Shown here one piece after another: positions 35,459-45,352 of a DNA stretch of 64,000 bases; the stretch's first letter is position 1; each line of letters opens with the position of its first letter. The stretch spans positions 208,501-272,500 of the forward strand of contig JAMPIV010000595.1 of assembly GCA_024509875.1 (NCBI GenBank), written 5' to 3'. Origin of the DNA: Oreohelix idahoensis (lineage: Eukaryota; Mollusca; Gastropoda; Stylommatophora; Oreohelicidae). The translations under genes and the position numbers were made by a program. The notes beneath the pieces are model-generated. The model saw only the letters and a list, made by a program, of their open reading frames with translations. It was not told the origin of the DNA and did not search any database.

Positions 35459-36872
35459 CTACGGGAAACAACGGGAGGGTCGGGGTGGAGGCTGCGGACT
35501 GGTATGAGGATAACGGAGGGGAACACGCAATCTACGGGACGGAGGTGTGACAGGGGGAGGGAGAGGCGGAGGAGAGGGACTACGGTAAGGAGAATGAACA
35601 GAACCACGGGAGCGACGAAAACGGGTTCGTACATGGGCGGCCCGCTGGTGAAGGTGCTTAGGAAAGGGAACAGCATCGTAAATGAATTTTAGATGACGAC
35701 GTCTAAAGAGAAAACGAGCTGAGGGAAGAGGAACATCAGGTCCAATATCAAAAGAAGAATAATCGGGGGGAAGAGTCAAGATCAGAGGAAGGGGGAGAAA
35801 AATAACCGGAGGGAGGTGGAGGAAAATAACCATAAGGAGGAAGAGAAGGTTCAACATCTGAAGAGTCAGACTGATGTTCTGTATCAAAGTCGGAGGGAGG
35901 CGGAGGAAAATAACCATAAGGAGAAAGAGAAGGTTCAACATCTGAAGAGTCAGTCTCATGTTCTGTATCAAGGTCGGAGGGAGGCGGAGGAAAATAACCA
36001 TAAGGAGAAAGAGAAGATTCAACATCTGAAGAGTCAGACTCATGTTCTGTATCAAGGTCGGAGGGAGGCGGAGGAAAATAACCATAAGGAGGAAGAGAAG
36101 GTTCAAAATCTGAAAAGTCAGACTCAGGTTCTGTATCAAGGTCGGAGGGAGGCGGAGGAAAATAACCAGGGGGAGGAAAAGCGGGGTCAGAAGAGAGATG
36201 AACAGAGGGAGGAAAAGCGGGGTCTGAAAGGAGGTGAACAGAGGGAGGAAAAGTGGGGTCTGAAGAGAGGTGAACAGAGGGAGGAAAAGCGGGGTCAGAA
36301 GAGAGGTGAACAGGGGGAGGAAGAGCGGGGTCAGAAGAGAGGTGAACAGGGGGAGGAAAAGTGGGATCAGAAGAGAGGTGAACAGGGGGAGGAAAAGCGG
36401 GATCAGAAGAGAGGTGAACAGGGGGAGTAAGGGAGGTATGGACAGGAGTTGTGGCAGTAATAGGAGGTACAATAATATCATGCTGAGGCGAAGCATGAAA
36501 GAGGCCTGGAGTAACGGAGGGTAACTCAGCTAAACGAGCGTCACGGGAGTGGATACGTGAGTACAGCTCAGGTGGAGGGATATGAACCTCAGCGGTGGAA
36601 CAGGAATGATAACGTCTGTTAAAGGTTTCTCTCCACTGTGTTACTGGCTTTATATATGCTCTTAGTCCATTTTCTGTCGTTATCATACATCTTTGTTTGT
36701 CACTCGTAACATTATTTATTTCAATTATCTTTCCTTGTTTTATTATATTGATAACGTTTCTCACTGAAATGCGACAGTGTCTTTTATTGAGACTGTTCCA
36801 GTGTGCCCTTCCAGCAGCTGTTTGTTGCTGTGACAATTGTTGTTGAAGCAGGTGGTTTTTCTTTTGCAACAA
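35459..36872 (-). pseudogene. Proline-rich repeat protein, unit 2
   Basis: Second copy of the unit 1 protein. The first 374 codons (36872 to 35748) stay in one frame through both repeat types, seven 12-residue and four 28-residue units, and end at a TAG-class stop just after the C6 run (G6 on plus, 35765-35770). A second frame, open from 36496 to 35459, carries the Arg/Pro-rich C-terminal part (RFLFRRRHLKF). A deletion of about 17 bp near 35463 relative to unit 1 changes the end and removes the TQYD terminus from that frame. Both units have the same C6, so the need to change frame there is ancestral to the pair. Confidence 0.6.
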
Positions 36873-36922
36873 AAATACTTGATGCTCTAGCTGTTGAATC
36901 CATCATAAAAAAACAGTTACGA

Positions 36923-36939
36923 GCTGGTCACGGGCACCA
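36923..36939 (-). promoter_or_regulatory. Primer binding site, tRNA-His-like, unit 2
   Basis: Same 17 bases as unit 1, again 10 bases from the LTR end at 36950. Confidence 0.7.
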
Positions 36940-36949
36940 AATCAAGTTA

Positions 36950-37707
36950 TGTGGCCGGGGGAGTGGACGGGAACGGCAACAAATCAAGTTAGATGTGACC
37001 GGGCTTGGTCACGGTGACAAATCACGTCTAGTGTGACAGGGTGAGAATGGGGTGGAATCTTTTATCAATGTTCATCTGTTGTTTTACTGGCGACTGCCAG
37101 AGATGGTGATTACAGAATAGGAACATAACCCAGGTGGTTCTTTTGGAGACTCGTAACTGTGTTTATGTTTTAGGCTGTATGATCGTCGAAAATATGGTAA
37201 CATTCTTTTCTCTATTACCTGATGTAAACAAACGGCACTTCCTACTGACGTTCAGGAAATAAGTTCAAGCTGGATTAAATATGAATGAACACCTTTATTA
37301 AGTGTCTGCACACTCTGACAACTTCATAATAGTTCATAAATACATGTGCTTCTGTGGTATACAAACCAGTCATCCCAAGAAATAACACACAGCCATCGAA
37401 CTTACAAGATGGTCCAAAACCCCAAAATCACTGCGTCGCTCGTCTCGTGCCTAAAACCAACTCACTTAACCCCCTTCTCTCAAACCATCACTTCCGTCCT
37501 AGCTACTGAGCAATTCTACCCCAAGTTCGATGACGTCATTCCTGAACACTTTAATTAAATCACTCATAGGATATGTGACTAGTGTTATTACGCTAACTAG
37601 ACACGCTCAAATACTTAGTGTTTAATCTTGCTAAGTATTCTTACCCTAACTATAATTAAGTGGCAGCACCTTAGTGTTAATCCGACGTAACAGTCCGTAC
37701 TGTCACA
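36950..37707 (-). repeat. LTR 3 (outer 5' LTR)
   Basis: 758 bp with about four private substitutions (near 37178, 37234, 37434 and 37600). The right flank is genomic. Confidence 0.93.
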
Positions 37708-38459
37708 GGGGGTACTCAACAGAATGCGGGGAAAATCTTTAATGCATGTCATCTGATGCAGGGAGGATCAAATGCAATGGAAGAATTGAAAAAAAAATAT
37801 AACACTTGCTAAGAAAATCTTGAACCATAAACAGAAAATTTGAAAATGTCTAATCATTTAAACTATTCAAACTTGTCATAAGATAAAGCGATCAAGCTCC
37901 TAAGATGATGTATAGTCGCTGAGGTGTGAATACTAATGTTCAAGACGCTATGGGTTTGATCTGTTTATAGGTATTTTGTACCACGGATTAAGTACTATTT
38001 AAACCAGTACGACTTATTCATAGCGTGTCATATAATCTGTTGGTGACTCGACAGTGTTTGTACTGAAAATCGAGAAATAAAAAAAAAAACATGTCGGTTG
38101 TAGTCCAGAATATAAACGCTAGGACATCCCAATGAACGGGCGGTTTGCTCTCTGACGTCTGGTGGAGTAAAGAGAAGACGTGAAGGTCACTAAAGGACAT
38201 CCTCCCTTGATATAAATCCAGACGAGGGATTTGTGGTAAGTCAACAGAGATACTAAAACGTTTGGCTTCATCAATTCAGAAATGTCAATTTTGATGTGTA
38301 ATCGTGATAGTGATCGTTCATGACGACGAAGAGTCAGATACTTCCTTTGCAAACTCGTATATAGTTAAATCACGAAGTAAGAAGGTTTCCGTAGCAACGC
38401 AAAGGTTTATGTAATGACCAACGAGCAGGAAGAGTGGAAACATTTCTGCAAAACTCCAG
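37708..38459. other. Region with no recognised gene
   Basis: Unassigned AT-rich sequence between the tandem LTR element and the Gypsy tail remnant. Confidence 0.5.
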
Positions 38460-38970
38460 TTACAGCTTGTTAGCTAATAACGACATCAATTGGGACAAGA
38501 GCATGCATATTAACTTTGTGGGTTGAAAAATGGGTGGAATATTAACTGTAGGGGTAAGGAGTGAAGCATCGTCGTTAACCATGTCGACATCGCGTGAGAG
38601 GCGTTGGGGATTCGTACGACGTCTTTGCTTTGTAGGTTTGATATATATGTGCTCTTGCGACAATCTCGGTAGTTTGGCTAGAGGGGTGGAATCTGAAGAG
38701 GAAGACTCGTATTTCCGTTTATCAGCTGTCCTTCTTGATTCGTCCATACCACACAAAGTAGAGCTAGATGCACTGGTCATCGAATCTGTGTCTGGGTGAA
38801 CAGTTTCTTCATTATACAATGGAGCCATTTGAGATGATTGGTAATCATGTTGATGGGTGGGTTCAGGATTGCGAAATGTTGACACATCTGGAACGCTCTC
38901 TTGCTGTTGTATAGGACGTTGTCGTAATTCTCGCAAATGTATATTCTCTTCACTGGAGTCTCCATGAAGC
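38460..38970 (-). pseudogene. Remnant of a Gypsy Pol tail protein
   Basis: A minus-strand frame of about 160 codons, rich in Ser, Asp, Thr and Gln. Its motifs align in order with the tail of the 44-56 kb element: DSSEENIHLRELRQR with DSSESEEDIPPLELRNR, KRKYESSSSDS with KRAYKTESDDS, and KLPR then IYIK with KIPR then YIRRK. It is thus the same poorly known C-terminal extension from a related element. No RT or integrase lies next to it; upstream (higher coordinates) it runs straight into the family C LTR-like repeat, so an internal deletion or chimera is likely. Confidence 0.6.
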
Positions 38971-39716
38971 TACAAATAAATCGTGGTGAGAACTCTACTG
39001 CTAGGAGTTTCGGCGGTCCATATATCACAAACTGGTTTCTAAGACTGTTGGGGGAAGTTATTTTGATTTGTCCGTCTACCGGATATCCTTTGGGATAATC
39101 TGTTTCATTGGCGAAGCCACCAGTTAAGATGGATAGTCCACTAGTTATGTCTATGTCATATTTACCTCACAGTTACTATACAAGTTACTATGATATCAAA
39201 TGGTATAACCTTTTATTCGAGGGTATATTTAATTCTGTTTAGAGATTTCAGGTCTCGTATTATTCCTGTAACTGTCTGGAAGGCTTTATTTTTTATTTAT
39301 TTATTTATTTTTTTTTTTCTATAACCAGCGGCACTCGAGCTTTTCCAGCTCTTTCGGCCCAATGACATGTCATTGCGAGGCTGGGGGGTCAGTGGACTTT
39401 CCTTCCAACCCGGTCAGGAGCTTCGCTCCTTCCCATCCACACGGGATTTATGTGCAGGAGCTATGTGCAGGAGCCGTTCAGATTATTCAGTCAAATTTCC
39501 GGTCGTAAACATTTCTTCAAACGCCGACGGCCGGGTTTGAACCATGAACACCTGGTCGCCAGTACAACGTTGTAGCCATTACACCAGCGCGGCTCCCAGG
39601 CTTTATTATTTAAATGTCAATAAGAGGCTATGTGATAATGATGTCATCAATAACTTGTGTACTAAAATAATTTAAAGGATAATTGCTAACTTCTAATGTC
39701 GTCATCATTCCGGTTA
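38941..39716 (-). repeat. Family C LTR-like repeat, copy B, containing a SINE
   Basis: Colinear with 26037-26497, also ending GGTTACA on the plus strand. The hairpin found outside copy A is absent here, so the right flank is probably genomic and this would be a 5' or solo LTR. A 307-bp SINE interrupts it. Confidence 0.75.
39291..39597 (-). mobile_element. tRNA-derived SINE with perfect 10-bp target duplication
   Basis: Flanked by AGGCTTTATT at 39281-39290 and 39598-39607; the uninterrupted site is present once at 26377-26386 in copy A. On the minus strand: tRNA head with A box (TGGTGTAATGG) and B box (GGTTCAAACCC), a body, and an A/T-rich tail (TTTATTTATT on the plus strand at the left). Confidence 0.93.
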
Positions 39717-39739
39717 CACATGTAGAAAAAACAATTATA

Positions 39740-40335
39740 TCAGGGTGTGTGAAATTGTTGTGTCACACAATTCCGTCCACCGCGATATTGCTGTTTCACA
39801 CAATTCCGTGGACGCGATATTGTTGTATCACACAATTCCGTGGACGCAAAATTGCTGTATCACACAATTCCGTGGACGTGAAATTGCTGTATCACACAAT
39901 TACGTCGACGCCAAATTGTTGTATCACAAAATTCCCTCGACGTGAAATTGTTGTATCACACAATTCCGTGGATGCGAAATTGTCGTATCCCATAATTACG
40001 TGGACGTGAAATTGATGTATCACACAATTCCGTGGACGCGAAATTATTGTATCACACAATTCAATGTAAGCGATATTGCTGTATCACACAATTCCGTGGA
40101 CGCGAAATTGTTGTATCACACAATTCCGTGGACGCGAAATTGCTGTATCACACAATTCCGTGGACGCGAAATTGTTGTATCACACATTTCCGTGGACGCG
40201 ATATTGCTGTATCACATAATTCTGTGGACGCGAAAAGGTTGAGCACACAAACCCGTGGACGAGAAATTGTTGTATCACACAATCACGTGGACCGCGAAAT
40301 TGTTGTGTCACACAATCCCGTGGACGCAGAGTACT
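39740..40335 (+). repeat. 32-bp minisatellite, about 18 copies
   Basis: The unit runs around CACACAATTCCGTGGACGCG then AAATTGTTGTAT (for example at 40085 and 40117). Each junction contains AATTGT...ACAATT, an inverted repeat. Units vary by substitutions, and the right end is more degenerate. The frames across it are by-products. Confidence 0.94.
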
Positions 40336-41258
40336 GATGCTGATAGATTAATTTACATTTTGAAGAGAAGAGACCTTAGCACTTACACTTAAACATACCG
40401 CAAGGTCTTTTCTTTTTTGGACACTCGCCCTAATATAACCAACGGACCCTGTTGAACCGAGCGCGCCTCGCAAATTAATTTATTTTAAAATAAAAACTTT
40501 GGCACTTCAACAACAGAGCACTTGGATATGCGCACTAATATACCCGACGGACATTGCGTGTAGGTTAAATTGGACGCGCCTCGCCTAAACGAGGCAAAAC
40601 TTCTATTCAACAAAAAAACCTAAACATTAGCGGTTTTTGCTGACATCTGGAAAGAATGGTAATTTTTTTTTAATGCTTCAACTGAAATCTCAAATGCAGC
40701 GACATAAAAATGTTCCCATTCGTCTGCCTACATCTCAGCGGTGGCAACTTTATAGCTTTTCTTAAACAGAAGCATCCAGTGACGAGCAGTTAGCTCTGTC
40801 CAGCCAACAGTTGTTCAATAGAAAAACGTTTTGCAATGTAGGTATTTTTTTAAAAACCCCGTTGAAACACAGCCCGACCCGACCTGACCCATTGCTAACT
40901 TTTTTTTTTTTACACCGTCCTCCTCGACGAGACAGTAAAATAGTTTTCGGATAAATGTTGCTTTCCCTGTTTGAAAATTATACCTTTTCATATGTGGAAA
41001 TTATACCTTGTCATACTAGCAATACGAAGAATGGTGATTATCTTTATACCCCAATATATGAAAGATGGGCATCGCGTGGAAACGTAATAACATAACAGGA
41101 TTAAATGAGAATTACTGAAAACGACGTGCACAAATAAATATGTTAGAGATTTAAAGTGGCATACTGCTGCTTGTTGAAAAACTCAAAATTGAAGGACAAT
41201 TTAAGACAAATGAGCACAGGACGACAGCTCTACATGTAGGACAGAGCATTGCCGAGCA
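40336..41258. other. Degraded dispersed repeats, no gene
   Basis: Two diverged copies (about 40395-40475 and 40520-40595) of a block also found inside the hAT element at 10105-10190 (CGCCCTAATWTAACCAACGGA). The rest is unassigned. Confidence 0.55.
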
Positions 41259-41269
41259 GTGTACAATCA

Positions 41270-41552
41270 CAAGGAGGTAAAGGTAAAGGATCCCGTTACA
41301 CGCCCATTGAGGCATATTGGGAATATGGTGTTTGGCCCATATTTTATTGACCATCGGCACACTAGGGGTGATGTGGTCAGCATCAAGCCGGCCGCCTTAA
41401 CCTTCCCAGAGTTGCTCTGGTACCCAATTTATGAGGCTGGGTCGATCCTGAAACCGTTTGCGGTCTAAAAAATCCCACCTCAACTGGGGATTGAACCATG
41501 GACCACCGAGCTAGGAAGCCAGGGCACTAACCACTTTGCTACAGCGGCTCCT
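41270..41552 (-). mobile_element. tRNA-derived SINE, second family
   Basis: The minus strand starts AGGAGCCGCTGTAGCAAAGT, with A box GTAGCAAAGTGG and B box GGTTCAATCCC, and ends in a TTTACC-type simple tail. Flanks GTGTACAATCA (41259-41269) and GTGTACTATCA (41553-41563) form an 11-bp target duplication with one mismatch. Confidence 0.9.
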
Positions 41553-41563
41553 GTGTACTATCA

Positions 41564-42108
41564 AAGCAGACGATAACAATCGTTGGAGATCTGTTACAGC
41601 CAGTCTTTTGTATTTAATTTGATATGAGCGTTGTGTAGCTTTTTCAAATGTCTGAGCCGTTGGTTGACAAGGTTTCAAATGACCTAGGGAGCTAGAATTC
41701 TGCACTTAACACTGTATCGTGACACATATTAAACTATCAAAATTTGAAGGAACCTCGAGTAACCACTCGTGGCCCGCAATATAAAAAAAAAAAAGCCAAA
41801 AAAGTCATTGAATTTTTTAAAACAATATTACAGTCGTGAAAGGATCACAGAACTTGGTGACATTGTACACAAAATAGTGAACAGAATCAAGAATTTGGTG
41901 ACGTATACACAATTGTGAACAAGAGTACACAACTTTTTCGTTTTCAGCGAATTTTAAAATAAAGGTGTCTAATGTAAAATTGGATTTGTTTCATTTAAAT
42001 GTTCTACTCCAAATGTGAACTGTCAAACTTCATACCTCCGATCAAGGCCAGTTCGGACTACGGCCACTACTCATCAATCGTTACTTTGTCGAGGTATTAT
42101 TTTTCTTT
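41564..42108. other. Region with no recognised gene
   Basis: Unassigned AT-rich sequence. Confidence 0.5.
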
Positions 42109-42109
42109 G

Positions 42110-42345
42110 TACACTCTCAGACGTGTACTTTAATATTTTCAAGGACAGCAGTGGCCTGCATAAGCCTATTTGTATCTCTATAGTTATTCCAGGAATGGTA
42201 TCGGAAACGACTATATGTGCTTTTTTCTGTTGCTCATAAGTTGGGCATCATTGAAGCAAATGTTCAGCAGTCATTTTATCGGTGCCACAGTTACACTCAT
42301 CGATAGTTCCTATCTTTAGCTTGTCCACTGCAGTATGTTCAATGT
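42110..42345 (-). pseudogene. LINE C-terminal fragment (third copy of the 11.7-kb type)
   Basis: Minus-strand translation shows CNCG, MTAEHLLQ, a stop, CPTYEQQ, and an end in LENIKVHV before TGA, then GAGAGTGTACAAAG. It matches 11684-11857 in protein and in the bases after the stop. It carries an in-frame stop and shifts. Confidence 0.75.
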
Positions 42346-42483
42346 TTTGGGGGCTTGGTCAACAACTCTTGCTATTTATCTCTGTGTCTTCACTCCATAG
42401 TTCAGGGGATGGTGACCACCAGTAGCATAGGGTGGACCCCAACGAGGCGGAGGATTCCGCACGGGACATCCATGCCTGTTTAC

Positions 42484-42650
42484 CAGAGTTGTGAAGTTGG
42501 CCAAGAAAATTTCCGACTCCATCTCCTAAAATTATAGCCAGTCTCCGGCTACAGTTTTTTACTAGTCATGTGGCATAACATTTTGTACCGACTACGGCTC
42601 CACTAAAAAAAGACAGACTCCACTATCCGACTTCCAACTCCACAGCCCTG
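42484..42650. mobile_element. hAT-type MITE (167 bp)
   Basis: The left end CAGAGTTGTGAAGTTGG and the reverse complement of the right end, CAGGGCTGTGGAGTTGG, form terminal inverted repeats of the CAGGGCTGTGGAGTCGG hAT type. The interior has the typical repeated GACTCC words. Flanking octamers match at 5 of 8. Confidence 0.7.
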
Positions 42651-43024
42651 CCGCTGACCACGATTTATTCACCGCTTTGCAACTAACAGTAGAAATCTGA
42701 GGAATTTTCTTATGCTGCCCAAGCCTTTATCAATAAATCTAAAGTACTTTTAATCATACCGGAAGTGACAACATGTTATTTATCCCGTCTGTGCTACCAT
42801 CACAACAGCACTGCAGATGCTATTGTTGCTTGCACGGTTTTGTACAGTTTTGACTAAAACATTGCGTTCCATAATCTACAGTTCACTGCCCTGATGAAAG
42901 AGTATCATAAAAATATCCATGGTTAAAAAAATAAAATAAAAAACAGAGCGTTAAAGTTGTTCGTTTGTCGATTCTTAAATTTGGTCAACGATGAAAGTGA
43001 ATTCCGATGCTTTTTACTCGCGAT

Positions 43025-43148
43025 GAGTTCATGAAATATAAGTTGAAATAAATAAGTTGAAAGTTCATGAAATATAAGTTGAAATAGATAAGTTGAAAGT
43101 ACATGAAATATAAGTTGAAATAAATAAGTTGAAAGTTCATGAAATATA
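43025..43148 (+). repeat. 36-bp tandem repeat, about 3.5 copies
   Basis: The unit is built from GTTCATGAAATATAAGTTG followed by AAATAAATAAGTTGAAA, with few differences between copies. Confidence 0.9.
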
Positions 43149-43293
43149 ACCTTGAGATGAACTGGGTGTAATGAATTGAGCGTTTTGAGTTTTTATGCGG
43201 TAAAATCAGCATGGTGACAGCTATTTTCTTCGAAAAAGAGATTATAGAGTTATTTCTACAGAAGTTGCAGGAAGTAGAGATAACTTGCAGGAA

Positions 43294-43794
43294 AAGGGTT
43301 GGAGTGGCTAAGAGGTATGGCGTCCGCCTCGATTCCTAGAGGTACCGGGTTCGGTTCCCAGTTGAGGGAATACAATTTATGGATATTTTTTGAGAACCAG
43401 TGGTCCTAATGATGCCATACTCCTCCCCTGGTCTCCTGGGTAGTGAGATCGGATGCCTATCCTTCTCGGGTAAGGGCGAAAAAATAGGTCCCGCGCGCAA
43501 GTTGCGCACGTTAAAAATCCTAAGGCAGTTGGAAATCGTAAAGAGTAGGCTGTAAGGCCGCTGCCCGGACAAAATTTAAAAATTAGAAACCTACCCACCA
43601 CAAAAATATTTATAGAATGTATGATTCCTATATACACACAATGAGATTCTCACCGGTGCTACGGAGTTCGTGCACTGTGCTGAGATCTTCCTTGTGTGAT
43701 CTAAGGGAGGAGATCGGAGCACTGATGGAGTTATGCGCGTGCAATGAAGATAGTCCTTAAAAGCAAAGCAAACCAAACCAAACCAAACCAAACC
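43294..43794 (+). mobile_element. tRNA-derived SINE, 501 bp, with CCAAA tail
   Basis: Head with A-box-like TGGCTAAGAGG and B-box-like GGTTCGGTTCC, spaced as in a tRNA with a long variable arm. The body is shared with 18187-18635, and the 3' tail is a CCAAA repeat. Target duplication AACTTGCAGGAA (left) and AAGTTGCAGGAA (right), 11 of 12 matching. Confidence 0.92.
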
Positions 43795-44174
43795 AAGTTG
43801 CAGGAAGACATCTTTTACAACGACGAAAAATAAGACGCGAGAGGGGTTTTATATATACAGTATACGTGAAATATTTAATGCTCATATGTAAATATATAAA
43901 TATTGTATGTCTTAGCTGAACGGGATATTTCCCTTACAAATAGTTTAAAAAAATTTCATTACATTTTTTCCCTATATGTTATTAATTAAAAATTGCATCG
44001 AGATTCAGAGATATAACCGTAGTAGAACTATGAAATTAATGTCGGTGCTGAGAGTTCCCAGGGTCGGGTAAAATAAGAATATATAAACAAATACTTAAAT
44101 AATGCACAAAGGAGTTATGAAATAAAAATACAAACACATATTGCGATTAAATATTTAAAAAAAAATAGGGATAA

Positions 44175-45306
44175 TGTGGCCGGGCAGGGTAGTGGGGGTT
44201 GCTGTTTAACTCGAGAGTATTAGATTTTGATTACTAGCTAGCCTGCTAGAGGTGATAATTTCTCTCTACAGACTTACAGGAATTTACCAGGTTCGGGGAC
44301 AATCCTCTATGATGTTTTATTTTTAGAGCATATGGTTATTATTTGTGTTGCACCTGCAACGATTAGCTTTGGCATGATCCTTTAATAATTGGTATGATGG
44401 CTAACTGCAAACATATGATTCGTCAACAGCATTTGTGTTCAATGAAACAAATGTTTATTCAATTTCCAACAAGAACTGGGTTAAGTCAAATGGTAACCAC
44501 ACCAAATTAGCATAATAGCATGTTGACATTTAATAAACAAGCATAAAAAGTCAATGCATTATTTTAATGATGCAATATTCCTTATTGCATCTCGTAATCT
44601 TTTCAAGTTGCTAAAACATGGCGTGGCTCCTCTATCCTTCTAGTGTTCCTTCGTTTATTTGTTAATGTGGTCTAGATTTCACGTTTTTCTTATCTCTTCA
44701 TTTCAATGAAGAGCCAAACTTTCTCTTATTCATTAGTATTCCTTAGTTTGACTTTCTCTCAGCTTAAGGACCTTCATTCTTGGTAAAAGGTTCAGATATA
44801 TGCCTGGGTTTACAATTCTTTACCCAGTTTTCGAGCGTAGCTCCGTTTCAGTTATGACTGTGGGCTCTAACAGTTATTGCATGCAATTCTTAGCACTACT
44901 TACAGTTTTCATGAATTCACAAACAAATTATTCTACGTTTCGAAATTACACAGTTGCTTTAATTGTGTGAAGTCAATCTCCTCTATAGAATATCACTGAG
45001 CAAAGAGAATTACGTCTTGTCTCCACCGCTCTAAATTCATTACTGACTAAAAAAATGGCTTCATCTCTCGTTCATTCCGGGGGAAGCAAAAAAAAGGACT
45101 GAGCTTCACCATTGGTGGGAAATCACGTGACCAATGCTTGGCGTTACGAAGCGAAGCTTAGCCTAAAATAATGCGTGGCTTTTCGAAGCTAACCTGGTTT
45201 AATTAAACATCTGCGCCAAGACTTTTTTAATCTTCTGTTTCTATAAAAATTTATTTTATATGTTAATATAGCCTGTATCTGAAAACTTACGGTATACGCG
45301 GTTACA
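44175..45306 (-). repeat. 3' LTR
   Basis: 1,132 bp; on the minus strand TGTAACCG to CCGGCCACA. Confidence 0.95.
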
Positions 45307-45325
45307 TACAGATCCCGGGGCCCTG

Positions 45326-45352
45326 CAAATGTATCCCGTAGGGAGACATTTG
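45326..45352 (-). promoter_or_regulatory. Hairpin next to 3' LTR (autonomous family)
   Basis: On the plus strand: CAAATGT, A, TCCC, loop GTA, GGGA, G, ACATTTG. A 7-bp stem, A.G mismatch, 4-bp stem and 3-base loop, 19 bases from the LTR. The stretch between hairpin and LTR is where the polypurine primer should be, yet it is only partly purine (GGGCCCCGGGA on the minus strand). Confidence 0.85.

Larger units (their letters stand above)
29296..37707 (-). mobile_element. Non-autonomous LTR element in tandem: LTR-int-LTR-int-LTR
   Basis: Three 758-bp LTRs (29296-30053, 33133-33890, 36950-37707) separate two internal regions of 3,079 and 3,059 bp. The element reads on the minus strand (LTR 5' TGTGACAG, 3' CCGGCCACA). 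The LTRs differ at only a handful of sites. There is no gag zinc knuckle, protease, RT or integrase; each internal region encodes only a proline-rich repeat protein. Flanks GAGG and GGGG match at 3 of 4 bases, possibly a mutated 4-bp target duplication. The arrangement is what recombination between LTRs of sister copies would give. Confidence 0.9.

Noticed and set aside
32000..36524. Plus-strand Glu/Lys/Arg-rich repeat proteins opposite the proline-rich ORFs
   Set aside because: They are antisense to the element's own strand and arise from the 36- and 84-bp repeats.
39740..40335. CRISPR-like regular array
   Set aside because: The whole 32-bp period repeats, with no unique spacers; it is a minisatellite in an animal genome.
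40380..40600. Second intact hAT element
   Set aside because: Only internal blocks shared with the 10-kb element; no terminal inverted repeats found.
43294..43370. tRNA gene
   Set aside because: A and B boxes are present but they head a 501-bp SINE with a tail and target duplication; the same holds for 39.3, 41.3 and 57.0 kb.
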